The notes under the pieces: model-generated | Seen by the model: only the letters and a program-made list of their open reading frames with translations | Databases searched by the model: none | What the model was told of the DNA's origin: nothing | Made by a program: the position numbers and the translations under genes | In this document: positions 11,451-32,300 of the stretch, one piece after another | How the letters are laid out: each line of letters begins with the position of its first letter | Position numbering within the stretch: the stretch's first letter is position 1 | DNA from: Siphlonurus alternatus | Taxonomy: Eukaryota; Arthropoda; Insecta; Ephemeroptera; Siphlonuridae | Length of the DNA: 64,000 bases | Direction of reading: 5' to 3' | Assembly (NCBI GenBank): GCA_949825025.1 | Contig: OX463778.1 | Coordinates: 46,214,829-46,278,828 of the forward strand

Positions 11451-14400
11451 ACAACGATATAGCGTACTGTCCGCACTGATGTACATTGTTCACTGTACTA
11501 TTGTTATATTGAGAAAGAAAATATGCATACTATCATTTATATATTTTTTAAACTTAAAAAAGGTTAATTTGGCAGGTCTTGAAAAATACAATCAATCGTG
11601 TTATAAGATAACAAATCGCATATTTCAACAAAAAATAGAAAGTTCATTAATTGTTTGTCATAAAAATCATTTTGCATTAGAAGCTAACAAATATATTTAC
11701 TTTTTGACGAGAACAATTTTCTGTTTTTTCAACAAGTCTGCATCAACTTCAAATAATAAAATGCTCATGTGGGACTAGCCATTGTTCATTTGTCCATTGC
11801 ACCAGCGTTGGCTGAGCAGCGAACGAAAACAAGACATCAAATCCTAGCTGTATAGTGTGTCCGCTTGCTCTGTTCAAATTTTTATGTTCACATAAACTTA
11901 TAGTGTTAATAAGAGATATTTCATACCTTGACAAATTTGAAAAAAATCCATTGTAATCTTTTTTAACAAAGGACCGAAGTCTCTCAAAATAATTAGTTAA
12001 TTAATGATGATGAAATTATGACTTTATCTCACTCGTGATTGGAGTGCTCTAGCACCAGGTCAGTCTTCTTAAAGCTAAGCCTGGCAAAATAAAGTTGTAT
12101 CATTAAATATTTTAACCACCTCTTATACTTATATATACGTTTGTTTAAATTGTGCTTTTTGCGATATCTCTATCAACAAGTCTACATATTTTTGTAATAT
12201 TCACAATGCAATTCAAATTGAGCAACTGGATGAAATAAGTGAGATGTTATGCATGTTATGACAATTTATATGACTACACGATATTTGAAGTATAATTATT
12301 TTTCAAAATGAGATCATTGAGGTGTTCTTTTTTGACTGCCTTGTCAGTCATACATTAATTTTGTACCAATTAAGGAGACTATATATACACTTGTAAATCT
12401 CACACTATTTTTGTGCGTAAAATTTTCAATTTTTACACCGTGGGGACATCTGTGTCCCCACAGATGTGTGTACATTTTTTAGGGACATCTTTTACGAAAG
12501 AATAAAAAAATGTGCCTGGATGACTTATAATAAAGTTCAGAGGTAAAGCATATTTTGTTATTTTCTCTTTGGATGGTCAGCTTGAAAACTATAATACTGT
12601 AAATGTAAAGTAACGTTGCCATCTCATGCCTTAGGTGTGCAGTATTAAAGACAATTTCTTCTTGCGTCTTGATACGCTGATATTTAGGCAATTTTATTTA
12701 AAAATAAAGTAATATATTTTATAAATTTTATAATCTTTACTTACTTAATAAAAAATCAAAAGTAGCATAAGAACAACAAATTTTACATGAAAAGTATACA
12801 CTTAATTTATTAATTTGATTTTTTTTAAATATTCGTCCATGTTAATTTTCTAATGTACCTTACCTTCCATTATGACATCATAGTTTAAACTTTTATTATG
12901 CACTCCAAGATTTAATATCATGTCAATAATGCTTGACATAATTGTTATTTTGTTAGAAAGTATGCAATAAATGCAGTTTTTGACTGTTGTTAAAATTAAA
13001 TACCGTTTCTCTTCCAAGTATTTAACATATTGCATCCTCAGCAACAGCTCATCGATCACTGCCAAAGCCTGAGGCTACGCTGTAACTCTGAATGCAGTTT
13101 ATGATTGCATAGGATATGATCTATGTAGTTACATAGCATCTAGCCTTATTTATTATAAATACTTGCATAAATACTTGCCTGTAGCCATTGTATATATAAT
13201 TTATTTATTTGTATGTATCAATAGCAAATGCAGCTTATGTGATCAAAACCAAGCATATGAAATATAGATAAATTATTGATATAATAAAAAAGAAGAAATA
13301 TTATTTTTACAAATCTATTCAATACAATCACACATTTTCTATATTATACGATATATATCTTTTTTTAAATAAAACTTAAAAAATAAAATAGAATACCTAT
13401 AGAACCCTATAATCTATAATAGTTAAGATTTTGTTACTATACAAATATAATTCAGAGTTTTGATTTATTGCAAATACTACTATTTTCTATAATATATTTA
13501 TATATTATATTTGTAATATTAGTAATAAAATATAACAATATTTTATCACTAATACTTTTATTGTAATTTTATGTATGATCGTTGTTATATAATCAGATTA
13601 TCTCGGTTCAAAGCTTTCATATAAATTTAGTAGTCTAATCCATTCATCACTATTATTTGACCAACATAATGCCATTAGTAAGCAATTGTTTCTTTGTGAA
13701 TACGCGCAATTTCACATGATAAACCGTCTGCTGTATGTGCTCACTGAATCGTGAATGCATCAGCTACTACCGTCATAACTGCATTGTTATCTAGATTGTC
13801 GTCTATGTCTTGTTAAATTATCATAAAGAAAAATGTTTATAAAAAATAGTGTTTATTTCTTTTTTTCTAACAAAATTAAATATTGATGTTCTGTCATATT
13901 TTTTTATTGCAAGTTTGAAATAAAAAAAAAATGTATATATGATGGACATAAAATGAAATATATTTCTTTCCATATAAAAGCTTTAATATTCCATGGCTTA
14001 ATATAATAATATTTGCAATAATATAATACAATAAATTGAAGACTTTATATATATTTTTTTAATATAATATCAAAGTTTTTGCAACATCTGTTATGATGCA
14101 ATTTCGACGTTAATCGGACATTCACAAGACAAGTTTCTAAATTCATAACTAGACATTATCGTAGCTGTCACTTTTTTTCAATAATATATATCTTATTTTA
14201 GTTTCCATTTACAAGGGAATAACTTATCATTACCCAAACAGCAGTCATGCTTTGGTGAAGAAGCTAGGAAACACATAGACAGACGGAGAAGGGTTTATAT
14301 AATATACTCTATAGCTTTCTTCAAGGTATCTTATCCATCTTAACTCTCAATTGCAGTCATATTATTATTATTGATTTTCAAGCAAAAAATATTTATGATT

Positions 14401-15690
14401 TAAAAAAAAGTTGAATAAAGATTAATCATATGATCACTTCAAATAAATAAACCAAAATCTGGTTTACTTGATTACTTGGAGTAGATTACTTGATCTATAC
14501 TTGGCATGCATGTATGCAGCATATTAATTTGTTTATAGAGGAAATTTGATTTTAGAAAAAATCCTGAAGCAGAGCCACAATGCGAAAAAAAATATACATT
14601 ATATATTAAAAAAATAATAAAAATAAAAAATAAAAAAAAATGATTGATTTGGATAGGATTCTTGAAATTTTAATTTTTTATTTCGTTCGTGACAAGACTT
14701 TTGAAGAAAAAAATTGTATTTTTAAATGAATAAAATATAAATAAAAGTCATCTATATTTATTGAGTTACGATAGTTTCGTGCCCGGTTAAAAAAAAATTG
14801 ATATAATAATTTCATGTTTGATTGACATTTTGTCTATTTAATATATAAACAATCCAGCAGTAAGGAGAAAAAGAGTAAAACATAAAAGTATAATAGAGTT
14901 GCTTGGTACACTTTTTGCTAACTTTTCTACTTAACTTTTCTTACAACTTGTTGGCACGTATGTCAATCATTCGACGATGTTCTCCTTTAAAAATAATGTT
15001 ACCAATGTATCAGATTCAATTCGATGAAGCAAAAGTTTGAGCGCAAGCTGCTGCTAAAATTATGTAAGAAACTATGACATTTTTACCTTTAGCATTCAAA
15101 GATTTAGAATTATATTACATATAAGCACGACGTACAATATGCACCCCCTTTTACGTGGAATAATAACAGTGGGAGAGGGGGAGACATTCAGCAGCGCGAG
15201 CGAACAGTCCCAGAAGTCTCGTTATGTAATTAGCCAGGCGTTCTCATTTTCATCCAGATTGCGCAAGATTTTATTGTTTTTAATATTACCATCATTTCTA
15301 AATATTCAACTGCGTGTTTTAAATATTAAAGCATTAAAATACTAAACTTTATAATCAATAATAATAATAGTAATAAAAAGGTAAAGTAGGTAAACAGTAT
15401 TTCGGATAATTATTTAGAATTGTAACCAACTATTATACCTTAAAAATATATAGAACTACACAATTAATATCTTCCAGTGTCACTGTTATTTGCATATATT
15501 TTACAACTCTAATTCATAATAGGGCAGCGCCACGAGATTGTTGAGTTGCCTACTTACAGGATAACGCTCAGTTGTTTACCTCCCATCCATTCCCCTCTAT
15601 TCCTGTTGTCATACCGTACGCTTAAAACCATTGAAAAAATATAAAAAAGTTAGAAAAATTGACTTTGTTGCCAGGTCCTGTATATATTTT
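11451..15690. other. AT-rich non-coding stretch
   Basis: No gene is recognised; open frames are short with no family resemblance. A short hairpin with a 9-bp stem (GTGGGGACA/TGTCCCCAC) lies at 12440-12461. A mildly GC-richer patch lies at 15130-15230. Confidence 0.5.
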
Positions 15691-16180
15691 TATTATTTTA
15701 TTTGTTTATTTGAACATATAGGTTGAACAAGACAACATTGAGCACGCCAGAGAAAATAACATACAGTAGAAACATACAAAACAACATATAATATACATGG
15801 ATATTGGTCAAAAATATAACTAAATCACTGACAAAGAGAAAATAATAACAATCATAATAATAAATCAAATAAATCAAACAGAGGAATTTAAAATTGTAAA
15901 CAATTTTCTGGCTATTTATTTGCAAAAAACATCTTAATAGAAAGAAATTCCTTGTTGATTAATATTAATTTCAGTTTTGATTTGAAAAGAGAGTCACTCT
16001 TGATGTTTTTTGTACACGAAGGAAGAAAATCGTAAATTTTAGCACACTGATGGTTGGGGATTTCTTTCCGCAAACACTGAATTTTTTTATCCACTTAAGT
16101 ACGATTATTGTTTCTAGTATTATAAGAGTGGATTGAATTAAATTGTGAATACAAATCAGAATGCTTTCTTCTAAAAACTT
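15691..16180 (-). pseudogene. LINE reverse-transcriptase C-terminal fragment, degraded
   Basis: On the minus strand the frame shows the end of a CR1/Jockey-type polymerase: HSYNTRNNNRT, then an in-frame TAA (about 16095). KEIPNHQCAKIYDFLPS and the terminal LFKSKLKLILINKEFLS follow (stop at 15912). The tyrosine-asparagine-threonine-arginine motif and the (I)Y-x-LP-S motif are hallmarks of the region after the RT domain. The stop codon and the missing upstream RT core show that it is a dead, 5'-truncated copy. Confidence 0.7.
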
Positions 16181-19342
<3,162 letters not shown>

Positions 19343-19682
19343 TTACTTGTTATAGTGGTGACAAGAATCAGTAAAATAGAGAGAGGGGTCACCTCACTGT
19401 GCCCGAGAGAAAGTACAGCCCTTGTGGGCGGTCGTGAGAGCGCATGCGACTGTCGAGAAGGAGTTCCCACGAGGATTAGCCCCCCACTTCCACTTGAAGC
19501 TCATCTGAGGCGATTACACCACACAATAGGATGTTATTATTAACCCTGTAAGCTCTATGAGGCCCGTTACTTATATAGCAAGCACCAACCCATAAGATAT
19601 TCTTTACATAATATATAGCATACTTCGTTTTATGCCTAACGACTTTATAGACACTATAACCAAAAACTTTTTAACCAAGTAC

Positions 19683-19923
19683 CAACGTTCCTTTATACAG
19701 GTTAAGACACGCACGCATTTCGTGCGTCAATTTCGGTAAATTTTCAAGCCCCATTGCACCGCGAAATTTCCAAAATAGCATTGTGTGATGGGCGCATTCA
19801 AAGTTTCGCGGCACGATGTGGCCAAAAATACTTGAACGTGATTGGCTAAGGCCTTTAACATTGGTCCAATCGGTGGCTTAACCTCTTAAGTCTCTTAACC
19901 TATATAAAGGAACGTTGCCATTG
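19683..19923. mobile_element. 241-bp MITE-like element
   Basis: The inverted ends start CAACGTTCCTTTATACAGG at 19683. They are matched by the complement of CCTATATAAAGGAACGTTG at 19899-19917, with a 6-bp extension to 19923. CAAGTAC occurs directly before (19676-19682) and directly after (19924-19930), a likely 7-bp target duplication. The right end holds CCAAT-like motifs and a TATATAAAG sequence. There is no coding capacity. The superfamily is uncertain; the duplication length would fit hAT or P. Confidence 0.6.
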
Positions 19924-23825
<3,902 letters not shown>

Positions 23826-24559
23826 TTTTCTGTTTAAAAGGGACGGAAAGGAATGAATATTATTGTGCTTCCCACTGAAATAGTATATTACACTATCATA
23901 GAAAGAAATTTACTATTTTATAGAATATATAACACTTTTCATTCATATTATGTGATAGTGTTCATAAATTATAAATACATTATTGTTTTTGTTTTTCTCA
24001 AAGCATAATATAATGTACGGCTAAAAAAATAAACAACGTATTTATAACTCTTTTTATTTTGAGACAGAATGAATAATTACCTCTCATCGATTTGAGAGCA
24101 GAACATGCAGTCAATGTTAAATATATGCACAACATGGACACATAAACACGGCTAACATCACACGTCTGCATGGTTTTGGGAGTTTTGTTAAATTGCTGTG
24201 GTTAACACTGCCAGAATATTACACTTCATTTATTGCCATTGAAGGCCTTCGGTAATAATGAGAGAGTGGGTCAGATCCTGATTAATTTTTATAGTTTTTA
24301 TAAATGGTACAAACCATTTACTAAACTTTAAAACTTCATGTTATCACATGGCTACGTACTGAAAGTGGTAAATTCTTAAGATGGCTTAAAAAACAATACA
24401 AATCTTGACTTTCTCAGTTGTCATATAAATTAATATGTATTTATTATAGAAATACTAGCCAAAGTAGCAATCAGCAATTAAATATATTTCATATTGTTAA
24501 TTATTTACTGACAAGTGAGTACTTTATAAATATCATAATAATAACCTAAGGAAAAAATG

Positions 24560-25241
24560 TAAGGAAAAAATCAATGAGAGTATTGGGTATGTTGAATAAA
24601 AGTTTTAAAGGGGCCAAAACCCAGTGCAAAGCGAATGCTGTACATTGCATTGGTTAGGTCTATGTTAACTTATGGCTTGCCTGCTTGGCATCCTACTTCT
24701 GCTTCCAATATTCAGAAGCTCGAACGTGTGCAAAGTCGTGCTTCTCGTTTCATTCTTGGTTATGGGAAATTTGATAAATGTGATGACGCCTCCAAGCAGC
24801 TCGTATCTTGTAATTTGGTAAATGTATTTGATTTATGCAGATCAATTGATATTAAATTATTTTGAAGTGATGTTTAGTGCTAACAGAGTGATAGTGAAAT
24901 CCCGTAGGGATGGTTTGCGTGGTGATAATGTTACTCTTACTACCCCCAAGTGCAATTCAAATGCTTACCTTCATTCTGTGTTCCCTAGATTGATTTCTGT
25001 TTTTAACTCGCTACCTGAATCTATCAAGAGACCGTATTTGGACTTATTATGATTGTGTTACTTGATTACTATTTTGACGAAGTAGTTGTTTTTCATTTGA
25101 AAAATCTGATTATTATTGTTATTTTTTGTGTGGGTGACTTGACACTTTAGTGAATGGGATATCCTTTTTCACGTCACCCATTGAGCTGTTGTACTGTGTT
25201 TTCTTTTGTACTGATACTCAATAAACAACTATTATTATTAT
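24560..25241 (+). pseudogene. LINE reverse-transcriptase C-terminal fragment plus 3' UTR
   Basis: Frames read LVRSMLTYGLPAWHP then NIQKLERVQSRASRFILG (24650-24765), the typical stretch after the RT domain in Jockey/CR1-like elements. A shifted frame then gives SANRVIV, SRRDGLRG, VFPRLISVFNSLPESI and a TGA near 25050. Frameshifts lie at about 24630 and 24860. The 3' UTR ends with AATAAA near 25220 and a TTA-repeat tail. The same 3' UTR is found reversed at 55055-55179. It is a 5'-truncated, dead copy. Confidence 0.8.
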
Positions 25242-25608
25242 TACACTTTTTCTTCTTATTTTCACTGAAAGTTAAATGCTCTTCCTCTTACATATTTTTT
25301 TATGAAATAAAAAGGCTTTATTAAGTATAATCAATAATTGAAATTGATTTTACTTATTCAATAACAAAGTATTTCAATTTAACAAACAAACTATACTAGT
25401 GATAAATACATAAAGTAATTATTTATTATTTTATAAGTTATCCAGTACTATTGAGACAAAAAGTTGACTCGACACTTGTGACATTGAATGTAATTTCATC
25501 TAAAGTTGTTCCAGAGTTTATTCGTGTGACAAGGCTCGGGAACATGAGTGGCGTCTCGTGTTTCAATGTTGCCGCTGTACACCTGCTGAGAGAGATAGGT
25601 TAGCAGGC

Positions 25609-25609
<1 letters not shown>

Positions 25610-25643
<34 letters not shown>
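25610..25643. repeat. (GA)n microsatellite
   Basis: 34 bp of GA dinucleotides inside a moderately GC-rich block (25540-25860) with no recognised gene. Confidence 0.9.
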
Positions 25644-25647
<4 letters not shown>

Positions 25648-27493
25648 CACCAAGCTAGCTGAAGTAGCAGCTGTCATTCCAGAACGAGTGAAGGGATGCT
25701 ACTCTCGTAAAATGACCCTTCGCCTCAGGCAATATCTTATCCTTAGTTTGCCATGTCATACTACTTTCCTTTGCTAGCATTGGCCCTACGATATTCTCCC
25801 TTACTATTACTACTACCTCTACTTGAACCCATGCAGAAATACCACTTGATACCTTCATATTTCATAAGGCGGATGCTTTTATCAATAGAATTTAGATCCT
25901 AAGTCATATATCATAATTCTACTACTAAAAATTATTACATTTTTATTATTAATTATTATTATTTATATGAATAAATATAATAAAGTTTTACCTTTATTAT
26001 ATAATGTAACATGTTTATTTTTTTTAATAAAAAATATATTATTTAATAAATATTGTTATGATATATGAAGGAGAAGAATGTCACTATATACTGGTATTTT
26101 ATTACAGAATCATCATGGATGACCAAGCTGAAAGCATGTAAAAAGAACATAAGATATACCTGTGTATAGTGGTTGCTTGTCAGGTCCAATGTAGATGAAA
26201 CTGCTGTGATAGGAGGCTAGTCTGTTTGCGACGTGCTGTATGGCTTGTTGGTTGGCATGACGCTGATTGAAAATAACCCACACACAGATGTTGGGGGGTT
26301 AAAAAAAAAGAAATATGAACAGCATGTTATATCAATCAAATCAGCAAGACTGTTGTTAAACGCTATAGCATCAAAAGAATCCTATGTTCGGAGAAAAAAT
26401 TATAGCATCAAGGAAGTAAGAGGTTATTTTTATTTTCTACTATTATTACAGTTTTTGTATAATTATAATATATTAATATTATGAGAGAGGTTATTAAGTT
26501 ATTAGTAATATTATGGATTAATTGTGATAGTACTAACTACTGACTGTATCGAATTTTTTATATATAACCGTTTATAACCCCTTTATTAATTGTCGTATAA
26601 AAGTTTAATAAGACATATTATATATATACATAATTAAAACAGTATACTATTTTACAGTATAAATATGTAATGCAGAGTTTGAGTAATAAGTTGAAGAGTT
26701 AATAAAATGTTCAAAACACGAATGAAAATATATGACTATTCTCATTCATTATTGTTCATTGATTTTTTTTTGTTTTTTTTTTTTTTTTTTTTTTTGCATT
26801 TGGGGAGGGGGGGGGGATGTGAGGAACCCAGAAAAATGCTAGAATAAAGGTGCCCAATAATATGTTATATAAATAATTTACATTATTTATAAATGTAATT
26901 TATCATATAATTATTTAATTAATAATTATATTCAATTCACTTAAAAAGAGAAAGCACATATTACAATAAAAATTTGGGTTTTGGTACAGTTAATACCTTT
27001 TAACTTAAACAGTCATATTATGTCATGTATTATTTAAACATTTCAATATAAAATTTAATTATTAATATAAAAGCAAGCATAATATTTAATTATTACGCCA
27101 GACTAACGCCTGCAAGATATACATGCAGGCAACTTGTGTAGCAGAAGTGAAAGACGGGTTGCGTTTTTATTTCAACAAGGTGCTTAAAATTTTGATTATA
27201 CGTCACAAACAATTTTTTTAAAACTTTAAAATATAAATTAAATATATAATAATAAATATTCACGATTATAGTAGTATAACTGTAAAGAAATTTCACTACT
27301 CTTTTCTGTTAACAATATACGATAAGCTAAATTGTTATATTAATAAAGTAGCTTGCAGTGCCTATATACATGGACAGTACTGTACATCTCGAGCAGTCAG
27401 TGCTGAGAATGCTATCCAGGCTGCCTGATTGAAAAATCACAGAGATCTGGGTTCTGTTTTGCAGAAAAGTGACCATCCCTGGCCACCTCTTAA

Positions 27494-27579
27494 TTACTAT
27501 CAGAACCAAAAAGGTGTGCCCCTCTCCTTATGGAACTTGTATGCCATTCAGGGGCACACCTTTTTGGTTCTGATAGTAA
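27494..27579. repeat. Perfect 30-bp inverted repeat with 26-nt loop
   Basis: 27494-27523 is exactly complementary to 27550-27579 (TTACTATCAGAACC... against ...GGTTCTGATAGTAA), separated by 26 nt. The fold would be an 86-nt hairpin, the size of a microRNA precursor, but without bulges. No flanking target duplication was seen. It could be a small-RNA precursor, a mini foldback element or a chance local inversion. Confidence 0.75.
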
Positions 27580-29182
27580 GAGCTGAAGTTTGTCACGCTT
27601 TCAAAAACAATGTTGCAGTAAGACCAGAAGTAACGACCGAGATTTACCTTATATGTTAACGTGATCAAATGATTCTAATGTGTCTGCTTATAAACAGCTA
27701 ATTTTTTTTAAAGATGACCTAACAAGACTCTATCGAAGTGTGAGTTTACATTGACGTGGCTCTGAACACGTTTACAACTAGTATAAATATAGTATTGGGT
27801 TATAGTACGTTATGTTAGCATTTTAATTTTTCTCTAGAGTGCAACATAGAGGTCATACATAGAGGCATTCTTGTTACATTACTATACTTATTAGGGTTGC
27901 TATGTTGAACGTATGTATGTGACTATGAATTATAGTTTGACACGATATCTGTTCATCAATGTACAATCACCGCTCATGAAAACTTTCCTCTCCAACAGAT
28001 GGCAAAAGATGGTTCCAACAAAATACATCGATGCTGCTGCCATCTATTGCTGAGGGAATTTTCCAAGGCGAGAAATGTATAATATCACCACATTTTTCTA
28101 TCATCTTCGTGGTTAATATATTACTTACAAATCTAATGCAGGTTTTTAGTGGAGTTTATAAATAATTGTATTTCCTCATTTTTGAATCTGAGTCAAACGC
28201 TCATGGAAACACACAAAAAAGGTTATACAGCATTATAACGTAATATATAATGCTTGCATCAATGTTATAATTAAATTATTATAATGTAAGTATACAGATT
28301 TAAAACTGCTTGTTGCTGAATGCTGATAACGACTGAAATGATGCTCACTAATTGAAAAATATTACCATATTTTTTGACATCCAGACTTTGATTAGTAAGA
28401 TGATTGATTATCCATTATAATTACCATATAGTGGAAGAAATATAATGCTGTGACCATGTTATACTGTATACATACTTGTATGATGCGTGATAATTCATGA
28501 AAGAGTAAAATATTTATTGATTATAAAATAATGTTATATTATTTTAATACTCTCAAATACTCAAATAAATATTATGCAGTTTGACAACATGCTTGGGAAA
28601 AAAAAAAAAAAATAATAAAAAAAAAACGTTGAAAGCATTACTTTGTAGAAAGTGATTTTTTTCAATATTTTAAAATACATGAATTTTTCGCTTGCAGGAG
28701 ATTTGTTGTTTAGTTTACGTATTTTTGTTATTAAGTTTATTTACATGTTCTTCATATAAAAAAATAAATAGTAATAATGATCGTAAAAAGTTTAATCTAT
28801 TCATCATTTATCAGTACGCGTAGATTTTTTAATGATTCCTAAACAAATCACACAAATATAATTATGTAGTTTACACTTGTCTTTTTTTAGGTATGTTAAA
28901 TTTATTTTTTTACAACGAGAAAATTATCAAAAAAAACTACTAAAAGTAGTCAAGTTCGTATTGTTTCATGCTGGCAATGAACAAAATATATAAAGCGGAC
29001 GATTACTTCAAATGAATATTTAATATATTTCTGTATTTTTGTTGATATGTCTTTTAGAAGATGAATAAATTTTTGAATTTTTTGATGTATGTTAATACAA
29101 ACAAGCATGCAGCATAAAATTAAAAAGCAAAGAAGAATGTGACGGCGCAGATATGTGACGTTGCGGCGATTTTTGGTTTCAG

Positions 29183-29349
29183 CTGGTGTCAGAAATCAAC
29201 ACACAAGTTGCGACGTTCCGCGACCTACTGATCCACATAGGACAGCCCAAGGATGGTCCTGAGATGCGTGAGAGGGTGCGGAAGATGCGTCGTCAGTGCG
29301 TGGAGGCGTTCAAGCATACGGTGCAGCTGCTCCTACCGCAGATCCGCAG
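29183..29349 (+). CDS. R7BP (RGS7-binding protein) homologue, first visible coding exon
   Basis: This exon encodes LVSEINTQVATFRDLLIHIG and a basic helix through RRQCVEAFKHTVQLLLPQIR. It matches the N-terminal helix region of vertebrate RGS7BP/RGS9BP proteins, where I recall LVQEFNTQVALYRELV at the same place. R7BP proteins bind R7-type RGS-Gbeta5 complexes and hold them at the plasma membrane, which speeds the shut-off of Gi/o signalling in neurons. The exon is preceded by TTTTGGTTTCAG and followed by GTGAGG. It starts in phase 0 and ends after two bases of a codon, matching the T at 41940. Since it starts with Leu after an acceptor, at least one upstream exon with the ATG is missing from the visible gene. 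GC content and codon use contrast sharply with the surroundings. Confidence 0.9.
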
Positions 29350-32300
29350 GTGAGGACACGCCCCCTCCGCCGCGAGGAGACCGAGACGTGAATCTTCTTT
29401 GGGTATGAAGCACGCAAAATGACTTGTAAATATAATGTTATTCTGTAGTTTGCATAATTTAAGAGATAAAAGCTCAGCATTGAGTTTATCCTGTTTTGAA
29501 CATAAACATAGGCGTGACAATGGAAATTCCTTTGATCTAAAACAAAAAAGCTCTTAACAGCTTATTTCAGTAGGATATTATGATAGCAGCTTAAAATTTT
29601 AGTTTTTAGTTCCTAATACATTGAGATATCATCAATTATAACGACATTTCGCGGTATATAAAAGATTTGTTCTTAAAATTATGTGCTTACTCTATACTAC
29701 TAGAAAGTATATAATATTGTTTTATGATCCTATTTCATTCATGTAGTAAATTTTTTTTATTGTGTACTTACTGTGCGGTATAATTAGAGTTTATACGTGA
29801 GTTTTCAAAACAATTTTTCGACATTACTTAATGGTCAATACTCATTAGTAGTCAAAATGACTGCATGCAGTTATGTTTGTATTTTTTTTTTAAATATTAT
29901 CTCTACCTATTATTTATTAATATCACAGAGATATGGATCATAAAAATGAAAATGTTATTTATGGTAAAACAACAACATTAAGCTGAAAAAAAGCAACATA
30001 AAATATACTGACATCAATATATTAATTATATAATACTCTTTTATCATTATTATTGATATTTTCATTGATGCAACAAACACATTCTCACTAAATGTATATT
30101 AAACAAGCTAGGAGATTTATGAAAACAAAAAATGTTAATTTGACTGACAGTTTGGTGCTTTACTTGCTCCGTGATATTTACTGTAAGTACATGATGCACT
30201 ATGTATAGCGAAGGGGTACGTCTGTCAAAACACGGAGCTGGCAATAGCAAATGGTATAGTTAAATAATTCTCACAGCACCGCACTCGCTGATTGGATTAA
30301 GGACCAGAGAGCGAGTGTGGGCCACCTGATATCGAGCAAACAAAAGCAGGCTGCTGACCGCATGAATGTCCGTCGGGACTGACCGGCCTGCCCGCTGGCA
30401 GGCTAGCTACCACCACAATATAATGACCGGCAACACTGGTGGACGGCGGCGCCGCTAGGGGCAATTGCTGAAATTGATCGCACCTCTCCCAATAGACACG
30501 TCTCTAAATCCTATCAATATTTACATAGCTTACAGCATATAATATTAATTATTTTGATGAATTAGTGAAAATTGTTTGTTGAAAGATTTTAACAAATTGA
30601 ATTTATTTTAAAATATTTACTAATATTAACATATTACATAACTATTTTCTCATAATTATAAAAAAACATGGCTTTAAGTGTATATATGTTTTTTAATAAT
30701 CAGATTTAATAAATGTAAAGACCGAGATTTTCAAATATTGTTATTATGACTATTTGAAAAATCATATCAGCTGAATAAAATATATACAGTATAAAATATA
30801 ATAATATATATTCACAAAATTAGTCGAAGATAATTATATTTTGTTATTTGATCGACCCATTAACATTAAAACTCACTATCAATTTATGCAGCACGAATTT
30901 TGATGTGGTTTGTGATTTCATGCTTCACAGTAAATTACAGTTTACAGTTTATTGTGCAATTGTAATAAATATTTACAGTTATAATAAATGTTGTAATTAT
31001 TACTGAATACTGAATTACATGAAATTTGTTTAAAAAATATTTATCCTTTACTATAGCTGCTGTTTCTGAAGTTGTGGAATTGGGCAGAAAAATTCTATAA
31101 TATACAGAATGAATCCGTTATTAGAATATTATAGCTTCAATTCACTGAAAAATATGTTCATTTTTCATTATGGTTTGAATTCCGCTACATGCATTATGGT
31201 TGTTGTTATACTAACCAGTTTTAAGTTGAAACCTTTTTGCGAACATAGTTTTCTCGTTTAAGTAAATTTTGCTACTAATTAATTTTTATTTTTGCCTTAC
31301 TGTGAAACGATTTAGCTAAAGTTTTCAAGAGCTGCAATTCAGGCAGGCAGCACTGGAGTTTTATAGCAGTTAGGGGGCGTCGGGTTCAAGTTAAACTGAG
31401 GTGGCTGCAAGGCTGCTTGCATGGACGGAGTAAACAAGAACCAGTAATCCACTCAGCAAACACATCGTAATATTTCAAGTACTATGAAAACCTCACATTT
31501 AGTGCACTGCAAAAACAAGCGCTATATAATATATTGCTTTCAAAACATTTCTTTATAAGAAAACCTTTTTTTTTTTGTGTGAAATATTTTTACACTTCAT
31601 TTTTTTCTTTTTTTTTTTTTAGCATTCATATAAAAAAATATTGCAGAACTTTTTGTGATTTTTTTATGTTCTTTTCATGCTACAAAAATCTTGTAATTTA
31701 TTTATTTTTGTTTGCTCTCACATTTTTACACTACATTAATTTTTTTTGGAATATATATCAGTCAGGATATATTATGAGTAACAACAACATTAATAAAATT
31801 ATAATTATTGCAATGAAGAGTGTGTTCTTTATCCGAAAATAACTTTTTTCACCTTTTTGTTGAGAATATTTAATGAAAACGTGAATTCATGTGTCGAGTC
31901 ACTTTAAGATTTTTATTTCTTTTGCTTTATATTTTGTAATTTTCACGACGTTGTTAAAATTTTCCTGCAAGATGTGTTCTTTCAGCAAAAATCAATATAT
32001 CTTGCTTTAATCATTAACATAAATATATACTAGGTGTCAGCACATCTCTAATTATTATTAAAACTTTTATTTTGTAATTAAAAAATGTCACCTTTCGTAA
32101 AATAATATACAGTATAAAAAAATAGTAATTTTCTTTGATCCAATTTAGGATTTTATAAACATCAAAAACCTAAGTAATATGATCAATAAAATTCTCTTCT
32201 CTTCATTTTTATTTTTGTTTTAAGCTCATACCATAGATTATATATTACAATGCGTTCATTATGTATTAAATTTTAATTATTTAAACAAAGTATGAGTGTT

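Larger units (their letters stand above)
25242..29182. other. Non-coding stretch upstream of the first visible R7BP exon
   Basis: No confident gene. It contains a short (GA)n tract (25610-25643), a poly(T) run followed by poly(G) (26763-26818), a perfect hairpin (27494-27579), and an imperfect 100-bp inverted repeat around 27975-28075 with GATGGCA arms. If the missing first coding exon of R7BP is nearby, it may lie here or further upstream. Confidence 0.5.

Noticed and set aside
26763..26818. Poly(T) plus poly(G) as the tail of a retro-copy
   Set aside because: No gene-like sequence adjoins it; it is probably a simple-sequence tract.
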